Assembly: GCA_029204225.1 (NCBI GenBank)
Contig: CM055102.1
Location: 4,827,520-4,891,519, forward strand
From: Diphasiastrum complanatum
Lineage: Eukaryota; Streptophyta; Lycopodiopsida; Lycopodiales; Lycopodiaceae
Direction of reading: 5' to 3'
DNA: 64,000 bases
Shown here piece after piece: positions 25,001 to 37,800 of the stretch (position 1 is its first letter; every line of letters starts with the position of its first letter). The notes under the pieces were generated by a model that searched no databases, was not told the origin of the DNA, and saw nothing but the letters and a program-made list of their open reading frames with translations. The translations under genes were made by a program, and so were the position numbers.

Positions 25001-28000
25001 AATGAATCCAAGAATAACAATTGAATTGATATTCAGTAGGACTTTGGGTATCTAGATGTGATTCTGGATTGTAATCTAAACTTTTTGTAGTTGAAGATGA
25101 TTGTCATTTTGGTATGCGTTCAGTCTATAATTACCAGTGATTTATAGACCTTGAATCTTGCACTTCAGTTTAAGAATTCTGATTGAAGAATATTCCTCAA
25201 TCCAGTATTTTCTTAGTGGAAAGATTTTGGAATGATTCTTACTTTTCCTTGGGACATATACTCCAGTATCCTGTAAATGATTAAGTATGATTTGGATTTC
25301 AGGAAATTATGATTGACGAATCATATGAATCTAAATATTTATGGTTGACAAATCATAAATAGATACTTAATTATTGTTAGAGGATTATAAGGAATTGTAA
25401 TGATTCTTAAGTGTGATGATTTATTCTTGATCTATTATTTGAGTAAGAATTCGAATCAATGTTTTTGAATCTCGCTACTCCGGTGTTATATTTGAGGACC
25501 TATGGATCTCACAGATATTCTCACAAGATAAGTTATCTTATTTGTGGAGAATTTAATTATCTAGTGAATGTTATTCTACTACAGTTTATGGTCTGCAGAT
25601 GCTTGAGTACAATTATTCATCTGATTGGATCTCCAGTTATCATAGGAGACAGACAAGTCTATTAAGATGAATGAATGCTATTTTCTTGCATTTGGTGCTA
25701 GAAACAGGAGCATTTAACTCAAAAAAGTTGAGTATTTCTATATCTTAATGATTCTCCTAGAGATTCTAATTGAATGAATTATCATATCGTAGAATTTAGA
25801 TTTACTAAGAAGTAAAGGATTAATTAAGAAAGCGAGAAATAGATTTGAGGGCCTCTGATTTTGTAAATAATGAGATACCACATTGGGATCTAGATTAAAC
25901 CTCAAAATTTCCCAAAAAACCCCACATTTGATCGAATGGTTTTCTTTTTTCCCATATCGCGACTAGGTACTAAAACACACCATTGATCATCAGATCTTTA
26001 CAGTCCTAGAATTTCCTTTCCAAAATTACTGATGTCTCATACCATCAACTTTTCCTTCCAGAAAACCCTTAACCGCCGTATCTGATATTCTAGAGATCCA
26101 CTGATCATTTAGTTGTCCTATAATCCATATAGGATATTATCTCTTGTTCCCAAACACTGGAGAATCCATTTATTTGGATGACTGGCATGCCTATCAGATG
26201 GATACCCATAATCTACATCTGATTATGTGACTTAGACAAAAGAATTAACATGGTTCACTATTACACTCTGAACCTTTCTGGTTATTGACAAGCTTCGAAA
26301 CCCTACTGATGCATCGAGTCTAGGGACAAGCTTCTGTCAACTAACAGATCCAATGTAATCCACGTATCAGATTCCACTTCTAAACCTCAGAATTGACATC
26401 CAAAACTGCGGATAACTCAATGGTTACAAAGATATCAGTTACGAATTCATCTGAATGACTTCTAACCAGGCTAATAACCAGTATTAAGCAATTATTTACA
26501 GGGATTACCAAAATCCTAACTGCAAAATATATTTCCCGATCACACTTACTACCATTGATGTCCACTCTTCTTCCCTCCTTAGAATTTTCAGTTCCCTGAA
26601 AATCTATTTCAGCTAAGGTACCAAGAAGACGTAACGACATTAGTAAATGTTTAAAAACTAATTACTATAGGAAAAAATCCAAAACAATTTCATTTCTGTC
26701 CTAAACCTGGGTTGAATATCCGATATATTAAAAATCATTTACTAGTATATGAAACAGTACTAGTCTAATCTTTTGAATATAATTCACCAATAGACTGGAA
26801 ATGAAATGAGTTGTGTAATTCCTATTTTTAAAAATTTTCCAATAAAATTGGACTGTTTTTTTTTTTTTATTGACAAGTTTGGCATTACTCCGTTAATATT
26901 GACAAAACCTATCCAAACATGAAATTACATGAATGGAAATCCCATCCATAGGATTTCAGTAATTCTTGAACCGTATCCTGTCAGTGCGCCCTACTACAGA
27001 TTTCTGGCAGCTCTGATACCACTATAAGGGAAGCTCCCTAAGATCCTGCTTACAAGACAAAACACAATGGAAAACACACTATGGAGCAACCACCCAACCA
27101 AGTAGAAGCAACCAATCAACTCTAGAAGCTTCACCCCCAAGCCAAGGAACAAGAGGCATGAATGTAGAGTGAAACCCTGGCAATGAATCCATGATCACAA
27201 TGAGGAGTAGGGCGAGTTTGGCCTCTTCTTATGGAGCCATAAGCATCCTGGGCACATAGCCATGCATAGCCCTAAGTTCCCTATACATAGATTCACCTAG
27301 AATAGAGTCCTAAGCATGGACCACCTATTCATAGAATTGCTATTGATAACTCTACACATGCATACACTGTCTCAAACCTTGTCTAAACTCCATTTAGTGT
27401 GTTCTGGGCCTCACAAGGATATTAGTTACTATCGGGTCACATCCAGTATGACGTGGCATAACTAACAGCTTGATTTACTGGAGTACCATGTATCCAAGAC
27501 TAGGAGTATACTGAATCCTACTTACTGGTCATGGACATAACACAAACGACGTCAAATTTTAACAGGATGAAAAGAAAAGTTGTTCATAGCTAAACCATGA
27601 ATACTAAGCTGTCCAAGCACATCAACAAGACATTCAAACCAACCAAAACTTAAGGTGAAGCAATTGCACCTTATTCACAATGATCGGTGGGTCTAATACC
27701 AAATGTTAGAATCCCCGGTCATTGCTAAGACACAATAAGGTGACGAACGCTATGTTACCGCCCATCCATAGAGGTATTGCCACCTCTCCCCCGTGCACTA
27801 GAGCTATAGACCACCATCAAGCAAGCTCAAATAAGCCATGGTGTCCCATACCACCATGCCTTACCCTTGACCCTTTCCTACTTACATCCTAAGGCCTAGA
27901 TAATTGTCCTGACCTGAGACACAATCAGGTGACGACCGCTACGTTACCGCCCATCCATAGAGGTACTGCCACCTCTCCCTTGTGCACTGGAGCTATAGAC

Positions 28001-28810
28001 CATCAACCAGCAAGCTCGGATCTCCGATACGCCATGGTCTTCCATACCACCATGCCTCTACCCTCGACCTTCGCCTACCTACATCCTGAGGACTCGTCCT
28101 GACCACCAGTGGAAGAGCTCTTCATTCTCCAAGAGAGAATGAATGCGAAGCTCATGAAAATCCACCTCTATATACATAGTCCATCTCCGACCATAGGAGT
28201 CACACATGACCAACAACAAGCGTCAGTTGTGCACACTGACGTGGATCCATAACAAAGGGTTACCTCGTGTCAATAGAACATTGACACGTGGCACCCAAAA
28301 GACCTATAGCTCCAGACCAGTGTTCTGTCCCATAAATGCTTCTTGGTTTCCAATGGAAGGCTCGAACTTGAGACCAAAGAAACTTTGGATGTCAAGCGTT
28401 AACCAATTGAGCCAACTCCCTTGGGTTCTGTCCCATAAATGAGACCATCACGTCATGTAACCTATTACATGCCCTTATGGATATGTAACAATTCTACTCC
28501 CCCTCTAATCCTGCATAGCTCTCTTTTTCCCTCTCTCTTCCCACTCCCCACTTGGCCCCCTCCATACACTTGCACTTTTTCTCTCCTATTCCCCATTGGA
28601 CCCTCAACTCACTCTATGTATCTCTTTTCTCCCTCTCCTATCCCCATTTTGCCTCCTTCACTCCTCTCCCTCTCGTTTTCTCTCTTCCTCTCAATTTCTC
28701 TCTCTCTCTCTCTCTTCTTACACCTCCTCTCCCTCTCTTTTTCACTCTTCCTCAATTTTCTCTCTTTTCCCTTCAATTTTTTCTCCTATTTGACTCCTTC
28801 CTCCCCACTT

Positions 28811-28861
<51 letters not shown>

Positions 28862-31800
28862 TCCACCTCCACGCTTCCATCTCCACACAGCCATCATCTC
28901 CTCACTGCATCCATCTCCATGCAACTCACTTCTTTCTAGCTTTCTTTGTGGCTAGATCTCTGACACTTTCTTGCATCACTTTCAACTACCCTAAGCTTGT
29001 TTCTCAAGATTTCATTGCTGCTATCCTTTTGTAATAGATCCTCAACAGTTTGAGTTTTGAAAATTCGATTTTTCTTGATCTCAAAATTCTTGCAGTCTGT
29101 AAAATCCGTACAGTCAGTACGTATCCGTACCCTAATGCAAGTACGGTCTAAAGAATGCGTAGTGCTCTATCTTACCTTCGATCTGAATCAATTTTTGGGT
29201 CAATCGGACTTCGTATGACAAAGTTACGCTCATTTTCGCAAGACTGCTTGATTAGGGTTTTGCTTCCTCTCTCATCTATCTCTTGCAAATCATCCTACGG
29301 CTTCGCTTCGCCTTCCTCCAGGCTTTGTCTTGCGCACAAAGCGTGCTAAGAAGTTTATGTCTACAGGCTCTCGCAAACATCTTCGTACTTTGGAAATTGC
29401 ATCCACCATGCCTACCGATTCTGTCAATGCTCCACCGCCATAGGTTGCTGGTTCGTCCCCAGCTGCTATGGGAGACACATGCCACACCTACATGTGGCAC
29501 ACCACTCCCGAGAACATCTCCTCGTTGAATGAGTACATTTTTAAGCAATTTGCCGCTTTTCTTTCACAAGTCAATGAACTTCGTGCGGATTTGCTTACTA
29601 AGACTGCCGCGACTGAAATTGCTTCTCTTTGTGCTGCGCTTAGTGCTTTGCAAAGGGACATCATCCCTAATATCTTCCGTGTTGTTGAGGATACTAAGGC
29701 ATCCATGAGTAAGCTTCCCCTACTTGAGCGCCACATACATGACATTGTTGAGTGCAATGCCCGGATTCCCATTCTTGAACAGCGGCTTCATGAGACGGTG
29801 GAACATGTACAAAAAGTACCTACTCTCGAGCAAGAAGTATGTGAGACCAAATCATGGGCTTCTATCCTGAGATCATCTACCACCTCTTCATCTTCTGTAG
29901 CACCCTCCTTAACACCACGGTACAAGGCGTCTTGGCAGAACAACAACGTCGGGATGACAAAAAGCTCAACTTAAGATTCCGAGGTCTTCCTACTAAGGGC
30001 ACAGCACTGGACCAGGTTACCTCTTTGTTTACTTCACGCATGGGGCTCTCAATTCCAGGTATCCAGTATGCTTGGCGCCTCCAGCATGATCCGAAGGTAT
30101 TATTTGTCAAATTCAAAACTATGGACGATCAGCAGACAGTTCTTCATGCGCGTCATACTCTCCGAGATTCTCAGATTTACATAGATGATGACCTTACTCA
30201 CTGCCAATGGTTATAGCGTCAAACTATTATTCAGGAAGCAAGGACAAAACAACAGCGGGTGGTATTTACAAATGGCAACCCTCGCTTTTTCTCCAAGCGT
30301 CAATAGGAAGTTGCTCGGGCATGGGAGCAGCCCGATAGCCCCGGCTAGCATCACATTAGGTTTTTTGAATTGCGGCGGCCTCTCTACCTCTTCTACAGCG
30401 GCTGATCTTGACACCTATCTGTGTTTGGCTGATTTTCTACTTTTTGCAGAGACATATGAGTCTTCCACACCCACTTCCGCACATTTCTAGTTTTCAATGG
30501 ATTTCTGCTCCATGACCTATGCTACAAGGCAGGATACTTCGGGCCTCTGGTGGAGTTGCATGTTTGTACAGGTCGGTGTATACTCCTTCTATTCGGTTGG
30601 TGTCTCGGGATACTTATGGCCGTTACTTGTGGCCTCAGATTATTTTATCCTTCTTGGGGCTGGACCATGACTTGTATGTTGCAGTGTGCTACTTTGCTCC
30701 GCACACTTCAGTGTTTATGGATTTGGGAGGTGATCCTTTTCAGGCCCTTTCTGACGGCGTTGCTAGACTCTCTCTATAGGGTTACATATTGCTTGCAAGG
30801 GACTTTAACGCACGCACAGCCACTCGCCAAACTGAGTTCTATGCTGACACACTCTCTCTTCATCCGTTGGATACCTCTTATGCCGGTTATTCTCAGGACT
30901 CATCAGCAACGGTTACTCTTTTTGGGGAACAGCTTCTGAGGTTGGCTCAAGCACACGGTCTCATTATCCTCAACGGTCTTCTTCAATGGCCATCCTCCTC
31001 TGCATATACTTGCCACCCATTTGGTGGCGGTCACAGCGTACTGGACTACTTCATTGCATCTCCTGCTTTATTGCCCCGCCTAGCATCCTTCACCATCTCT
31101 ACCCCCGTCCTTGCTGATCACTCTCTGCTCTACCTCTCCTTCTCCCCAGTGCCAAGTCTGCCTTCTCCTCCACCTTCCCTCTTTGTTCCACCCACCCGCT
31201 ATCGTATACCTCCTCATCAATCCCAGGCCTATGTTGCCCACGTCTCTCGTCTTCTGGAACACTTTCCTTCCTCCTCTGATGTCACTACCCACGCCTCCTT
31301 TTTAACACACGCCCTGACTACTGCCGCTCATGCCATTGCGCCCCCTCACCGCTTCTCTTCTCATCGTCGTACCCATAATAAATGGTATGACAACGACTGT
31401 TCTTTCTTCCAGAAATATGTTGAGTTCCTCAAATTCTCCAATTCTACACTGTCTTCTTCCACAAAAAAGCAGCTTCGTTCCTTTCTCCGCAAAAAGAAAG
31501 TGGCCTACTTTTCTTCCCGTTCCTCCTACCTCCTTCGCTCCCTCCACTCTGCTTCCTCGGCTACTCTTTGGAAGATCTTTCTTCATAAGCCCCTATCCAT
31601 TGCACCCATCCCTCTTCAATCTTGGGTCGACTATGCAACCAACCTATATACAACTGCTCACCCTTCCATCTCTCTTTCTTCTCGTCCTACCCACTGTGAC
31701 CTCTTTTCTCCTAACATGGTTGAAGCCACCATCTGCAAACTCAAGAACAATCGTACGTCTGACATTGACCTCCTTTCAGCCGAGCTCCTCAAACCAATTG

Positions 31801-34800
31801 CCAAACTTGCCTCCCCTTTCCTGGCCCACTGTTTCAACCGCTCTGTCGTTGATGGTTTCCCCATACCTTGGGCCACCAATCTCCTTCGTCCCATTCTTAA
31901 AGCAGGCGATGCCATGAATGTCCACAACTATCACACTATTATGATTGGTCATACCATGGCCAAGTTGTATGCCACTATTCTCCAGAACTTCGTTACGGCA
32001 GAGGCTGATTCTCGACTATTGTATGCAACTGGTCAGGCTGGCTTCCGCCAGGGTTATAGCACTCTTGATCATGTCCTCACTCTACGTACTATCATTGAGG
32101 AGGCAAAGCATATGGGCAAGAAGGTATTTGCTTGTTTCGTTGATCTCTCTAAGGCCTTTGATACAATTCCCTGTCTTGATCAGCAATCTACGTCAGCTTG
32201 GCTTTTCCGACTCTATTCTCGCGGCAGTAGTTGCTCTGTATGAGAGAGTTCTAGCACGTATTCGGCTGGGTTCTGATTTGTCTTCTCCCATCCGTAGCAT
32301 TGTTGGCGTCAAGCAAGGTTGTCCACTATCCCCTCCGCTATTTGCACTTTATATTTGATGATCTTGAGCGCTTCATTTGTGAAGAAGGTGGAGATGGTTG
32401 CCCGCTGGCTCATTTGCTCATCCCCATTCTGCTTTATGTTGATGACATTGTCCTGCTTTCTCCCTCACCAGAAGGGTTGCAGTGTCACTTACAGGTCTTA
32501 CATCGGTTTTGTGTTGCTTGGGGTCTCTCTGTTAGCTTAAAAAAGACGAAGATCACTGCTGGAACCACCCGTGTGTGAAACAATTGGCATCTAGTAGCGG
32601 GATCAAAAATATGATTCATTGTACAACCACGCTCGAACTGGACCAATGCTGAAAGACCGAAGGAAATGTGCGCAAGTGCAGCCTGGCAAAAACCAAGAAG
32701 GGGCGCAATAAATAGGACTCCCAAGTAAGTATAAGAGGCAACAACGTCAACTTCCTGGCCATCATAGAAGAATTGATAATTGTGAAGGCTTTGTTGATTG
32801 GTGTTGAAAATCTCGATTTCAGCTGCGAAAGATCGGATACCGATTTCAGAACCGAATCGGAACACCCTTGTTTCAGCCTCTAAGCAAGTGGACAGGTTTC
32901 TAACATAGTAAATATGGATCACCGAGATACTGAGAATTGAGGAGGTAGAAGCCAAGGTTGATGCCATGGAGATAGTGCTACAACAAATTCTTGAACAATT
33001 GAAGTCGACCAAATCCCCACAGGAACCCGAGAGAGTCAGTGGAACGGCTATGGTAGCCGTTGAACCTGTGTTAGTTGAAAAGAGGTCGAACATCCATCGA
33101 AGATGAGGAAATTACCCACAATCAAGGATCTGAAACCGCCGAAATATACGGGAGCAGTTGCTATGCGAAATACTGATGCGGTGGAAAATAGATTACAAAA
33201 GTGGGAAAAGGCTTTTCATATGTGTGGCATTGAGGATGATGATAGAAGATTGCCGAGGCCACATATCGACTACAAGAGACTGCACAACGCTGGTGGCGCA
33301 AAATCGAGAAGGACAATCTAGTACCTACAACTTTGGAAGAGTTCAAGCATATGTTTACATAGAATTGGGTGCTGTTGGACGAGAAAAACCAAGCGATGCA
33401 AGCATGGACAAGTCTCAAATAAGGCAATGCGTCCATACAGGAATATGTGGACAAATATAGGGAGGCACTGATGCGGATACCTGAGGAGGTGCCGATGTTT
33501 TTACAGGTGTTTCAATTTGTGAGGGCTTGCGTGAAAGCCTTCTACCTTTTGTAAGAAAGGAGCAGGCTCCAAGCCTCCACAGGGCTTTGCAGATGGCCTT
33601 ATGTTACGAAGATGGAAAAAAGGCCAAGGAGTCTGAGACACCTACTATAGGAGGGTTTCAGCCTTGATATATGGACTCGGCTCATTACATTCACCGCGTC
33701 CATTTACATTTATAGTTACTTTACTTTATGCATAAGCAGGCCTTGGGCCCTTTTTTATTCATTAGTGACATTCAGACTATATGGTTGGCCTTTGGCCTTA
33801 TTATTCATTATTAGGCCATTTGGACATATTACTGGAGAGTGGGGGCCTTCTTGGAGGGCGCACTATTATCCCTCCCAGTTGGGCCCTAGCCACTGGAAGC
33901 TTCCTTTTAGGGCTTCCTCTTGGCTATAAGTAGGGAAACTGTGTCATTTGTCATTCAGCTGATGATATTGATCTCTCTCTTTAGCCTCCTTAATCTCTCT
34001 CTTTCCTGCTTTCTAGGGTTAAGTCTTGCTTATGTGCTGCTTTCATGGCTTAAGTCTTGCTTATGTGATGCTTTCATAGCTTAGCTCTAGATCAGCTGGT
34101 CTATTCGTAACTTGGTATCAGAGCACTTTTCTAAGCACAATCTGGAATTTTTTCTTTGCTGCCTTCCTTGCCTTGCTCCTCCATCGCTGTTCCTACAGCT
34201 CCATTGCCGTTTTGACAGCCTTGTTCCATCGCTGCTCCCTCCACTCCTTCCTGCCCAGCGCTCCCCCTGTTTTGTCCCCTCTTTTCTTTGCTGCCCAGCG
34301 CTCCTCCTCTTCCTTTCCATCGCTGTCCCTGCCTTCCGACCTGTCACTTTCGTCTGATATTTTTCCAGTTTGCCCAGCGCCCATCCTCATCCAAAAACTA
34401 CCCAATTCCGACATCATTTGCTATTCCAAACAGCTAAAATTCTTCAACCTGTAAATCGCTGCCTCAGCACTCCCAACTTGTCACTTTTGCCTATTTTTTT
34501 CTCCATTTCCAGCTATCTTTTACAGCTTATCAAAAGGCTGTCGCACGCTCATTCTCCACCACATTTTCAGGAATTCTGACTCCATTTAATCTTTCAAATT
34601 CACATTTTAACCCTGGCTGTCCAGCGCATTTTTACAGCTGCTCCATTGTTCATTGCTGCCTTTTTTTTCAGTTGTGATAATATTGGTTGTAATAGATTAA
34701 TTTGGGGTGACGACAAGAGTCTATTCCTTCCACTATCGTTATGGCACATTCACCTACCCCGAGTGAGACTACTCAGGAAACCTTATCCGATCAGTTTCGT

Positions 34801-37800
34801 CGCATGGATGAGACCCTTTCTGGCCTCGTTCTTCGCTTCGATTCAGTTATGACCGGCTTTGCTACTAAGCAGTCACAGATTGATTCTTTACAGCCTCATG
34901 GTCCTGGTAAAGCTCCTGTTTTTCCTACATTTGGGACTCCCCCTCCATTTGGATTTCCATCTTCTTCTGCTAGTCAGCCTGGTGGTGGACCGTTCATTCC
35001 ATCTAACCCACCTCCTAGTTTCTTTCCTCGTCCCCCCCTTCCTGAGCCACACTTTGCTCGAGACTTTCGTGATAGGGTACAGCTTGCTACCTATTCCGGT
35101 TCCTCTGACGGGAACTTATTAGAGAATTGGTTTGCTAAGCTTGACACATATTTTTAGATTTACCCTAAGACTGATCCTCAGAAGATCCAGTTGGCTACTT
35201 TACATTTAGATGGATGTGCCGCCACGTGGTGGCGAGTTTATAGAGTTGATCCTGATCAGGAAGGGCTCCATGTATGGCATACTTTTCGCCGTGACCTCCG
35301 CCATGCTATGATTGATCCTCAGTGGCTTGACCGCCAACGTGATACATTCCGTAGTCTCACTCAGACCAGTGATCTTGCTTCTTATACAGATCAGTTTATG
35401 GAGCTTTCTTATCTTTTCACAGATCTACAGCCCACTGAGCTTATTTCTCGTTACATTGCTGGGCTTCGTGGTGCTTTACGTTATGATGTTTCTTCCTTCC
35501 GTCCTACCACACTTGTTGAGGCGATGTCTCTTGCCAGTACTTTACAGCATAAGTACTCTGACACCCTTCCTTCCCGCTTCTCCCGACCCCGTCCTTCTGC
35601 TTCATCTTTTCCCGCTACGTCCACCCCTACACCGGCCCCTTTTGTTCCAGCTCTCTCCACTGCCCCTTCGCCTCCTTGTCCTCCGACTCCTCGACCTGCT
35701 TTTGTCTGACGTTACACGTCTGCAGAGTTCGCTAATCTTCAGCAGAAGCGTCTTTGCTTTCGTTGTAAGAGTCCTGACCATCTTGCCCATGATTGCTGCC
35801 AGCCTCTCCCTACCACTACTGCTGTTTTTTACCATGAGGGCACTACTCCAGATGATTCCGATATCTACATTCATATTTCTGATGAGCCTGACTTATCCTC
35901 TGAGCCTTCCCCTGATTTACTTCCTGCTACTTGCCATGCTCAGCTTGCCTATGCTACTTGGACAAGGCGTCCTGGTCCTCGCTCCATTCAGTTACGTGTG
36001 CATATATTGCTTTAGTTGATACTGGTAGCACTCATTCTTTTATTAGCAGTTACATCACTAGTCGGATCCGTGCTTCACCTGTTCCTGCCAGCCTCTTACA
36101 GTTGAGGTTGCCAGTTCTCATTCTTTTCCTAGTTCTCAGATGTTTTAGCGTTTACCATACCGCATTGAAGATTTCTCTGGACAGGCAGATCTTTACATTA
36201 TCCCTATGGAGCGTTATGATCTTATCCTTGGTGCTGATTGGTTTGCATCTCTTGGAGCCGTTACACTGGACCTGATACAGCAGACATTGACATTTGTACA
36301 TGATGCAGTTACACACTCACTTGTTGGCATTGATTCTCAAGGAGACTTCCAGTTGATTACTGGGAAGCAGTTTATTCGCAGCCTGCCGAAGGCTCATTGT
36401 GCTGCCTTATTATGTGTTCAGCGGGCAGTACCAGTTCCTCCAGTTTCTACACCAGCAGCTGTTCCTCAGGTGATTTATGACTTATTACATCAGTATGCTT
36501 TTGTCTTTTCAGAACCTACGACGCTACCACCATTACGTGACGTGAACCATCATATTGACTTGCGTCCTGGTTCTGCTCCTCCTTCCCGTCCCCCTTATCG
36601 TATGTCTCGATCTGAGGGTGATGAGCTTGAGCTCCATATTACTGCCTTGTTAGATCAGGGTCTCATTGTTCCTAGTCACAGCCCTTTTGGTGCTCCTGTT
36701 CTCCTTATTAATAAGAAAGATGGTACCAAACGCCTTTGTATTGATTACCGTGCTTTAAATAAGTTGACTATTCGTAATCAGTACCCTATCCCACACATGG
36801 ATGACCTCTTTGACCAGCTCGGTACCTCTAAAATCTTTTCCAAGATAGACCTCCGTTCTGGATATTACCAAATCAGGATGCACCCTTCTGACGAACATAA
36901 GACTGCTTTCCGTACTATATGAATTTCGTGTGCTTCCTTTTGGTGTTACTAATGGCCCTCCTACGTTCCAGAATGTGATGAATAACATCTTGTGTCCGCT
37001 TCTTGGTCATTGTGTCTTGGTTTATTTTGATGATATTCTTATTTTTAGTCAGTCTCTTGCTGAGCATGTTGCCCATCTTTCCTCTGTCTTTCAGTTACTT
37101 GTACACCACCAGTTATTTGCTAAGTTGTCTAAATGTTCTTTTGTTGTTTCTGAGATCGAGTTTCTTGGTTTTCTTATTTGTAATGGTCACATTCGTCTGG
37201 ACCCTCATAAGGTTCAGGCCATCCAGGATTGGCCTATACCTACTAATGTTCATCATGTTCGTATGTTTCTTGGGTTAGCCACTCACCTTTGTCGTCCAGT
37301 TCCTCATTTTGCCACTATCGCAGCTCCTCTTCATGCACTTTTGAAGAAGTCTAGTACTTTTCTTTGGACTCCTGATTGTCAGACAGCGTTTGATACTCTT
37401 CGTCGTGCTGTTGTTGATGCTGCCGTTATGTGTTTACCACAGTTTGATCAGAAGTTTCTTGTTGAGACTGATGCTAGTAATGTTGGTTTGGGTGCTTTAC
37501 TTCGCCAGTCACAATGTATTATTGCTTATGAGTCGCGTCGTCTTCGCTCTTATGAGCAACGTTATTTTGTGCATGAGAAAGAGCTTCTTGCTATTATCTA
37601 TGCTCTTAAGAAGTGGCGTCATTATCTGTATCGAGTCCCATTTGACATTATTACTGATCACCAGTCTTTACGTTATCTGTTTTCTCAACGTGACCTTAGT
37701 GATCGTCAATTTCGTTGGTTGCAGTTTTTACAGTCTTTTAATTTCTCCATATTGTATCGTCCTGGTCATGCTAACATTGCTGCTGATGCATTATCTCGTC

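Larger units (their letters stand above)
23494..27542 (-). mobile_element. LARD-1: LTR retrotransposon with no coding capacity
   Basis: Two LTRs of 520 bp each (23494-24013 and 27023-27542) flank a 3.0-kb interior. Target duplication CAAAC at 23489-23493 and 27543-27547. PBS for initiator-Met tRNA (27010-27021, minus TGGTATCAGAGC) by the right LTR and purine tract (minus GGAGGGAAGAA at 24014-24024) by the left one fix the minus orientation. The interior has no frame above about 86 codons and no retroviral motif, so it would need proteins supplied in trans. By eye the LTRs differ at about six sites (near 1%), so the insertion is fairly recent and later than Gypsy-4, which it interrupts. Confidence 0.92.
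19981..28490 (-). mobile_element. Gypsy-4: degenerate Ty3/gypsy element with two later insertions
   Basis: 5' LTR at 27704-28490 with PBS-like minus TGGTATTAGACC at about 27692-27702. The internal region is 20174-27703, interrupted by LARD-1 (23494-27542). The 3' LTR is truncated, with only 19981-20173 remaining, ending TACGTAACA and matching 28200-28490. A very G-rich tract (minus) flanks the 3' LTR at 20176-20213. A SINE sits inside the 5' LTR. Coding parts are heavily decayed, so this is one of the older elements here. Confidence 0.72.
28880..32825 (+). mobile_element. LINE (L1-like non-LTR retrotransposon), rearranged 3' end
   Basis: ORF1 (from 29357) and ORF2 (endonuclease then reverse transcriptase) lie on the plus strand up to about 32550. 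The following part of ORF2, about 32550-32825, lies on the minus strand. No 3' tail or target duplication was found, so the outer limits are approximate. Frames are broken at several places. The shorter fragment at 7970-9245 is from the same family. Confidence 0.8.

Noticed and set aside
28439-29034. Overlapping plus and minus ORFs of 60-166 codons across the CT-rich tract
   Set aside because: They exist because CT/GA dinucleotide runs lack stop codons; there is no protein-like composition outside the repeat.
30929-32243. Minus-strand ORFs opposite the LINE RT
   Set aside because: Shadows of the ORF2 frame, which carries all the RT and endonuclease motifs.
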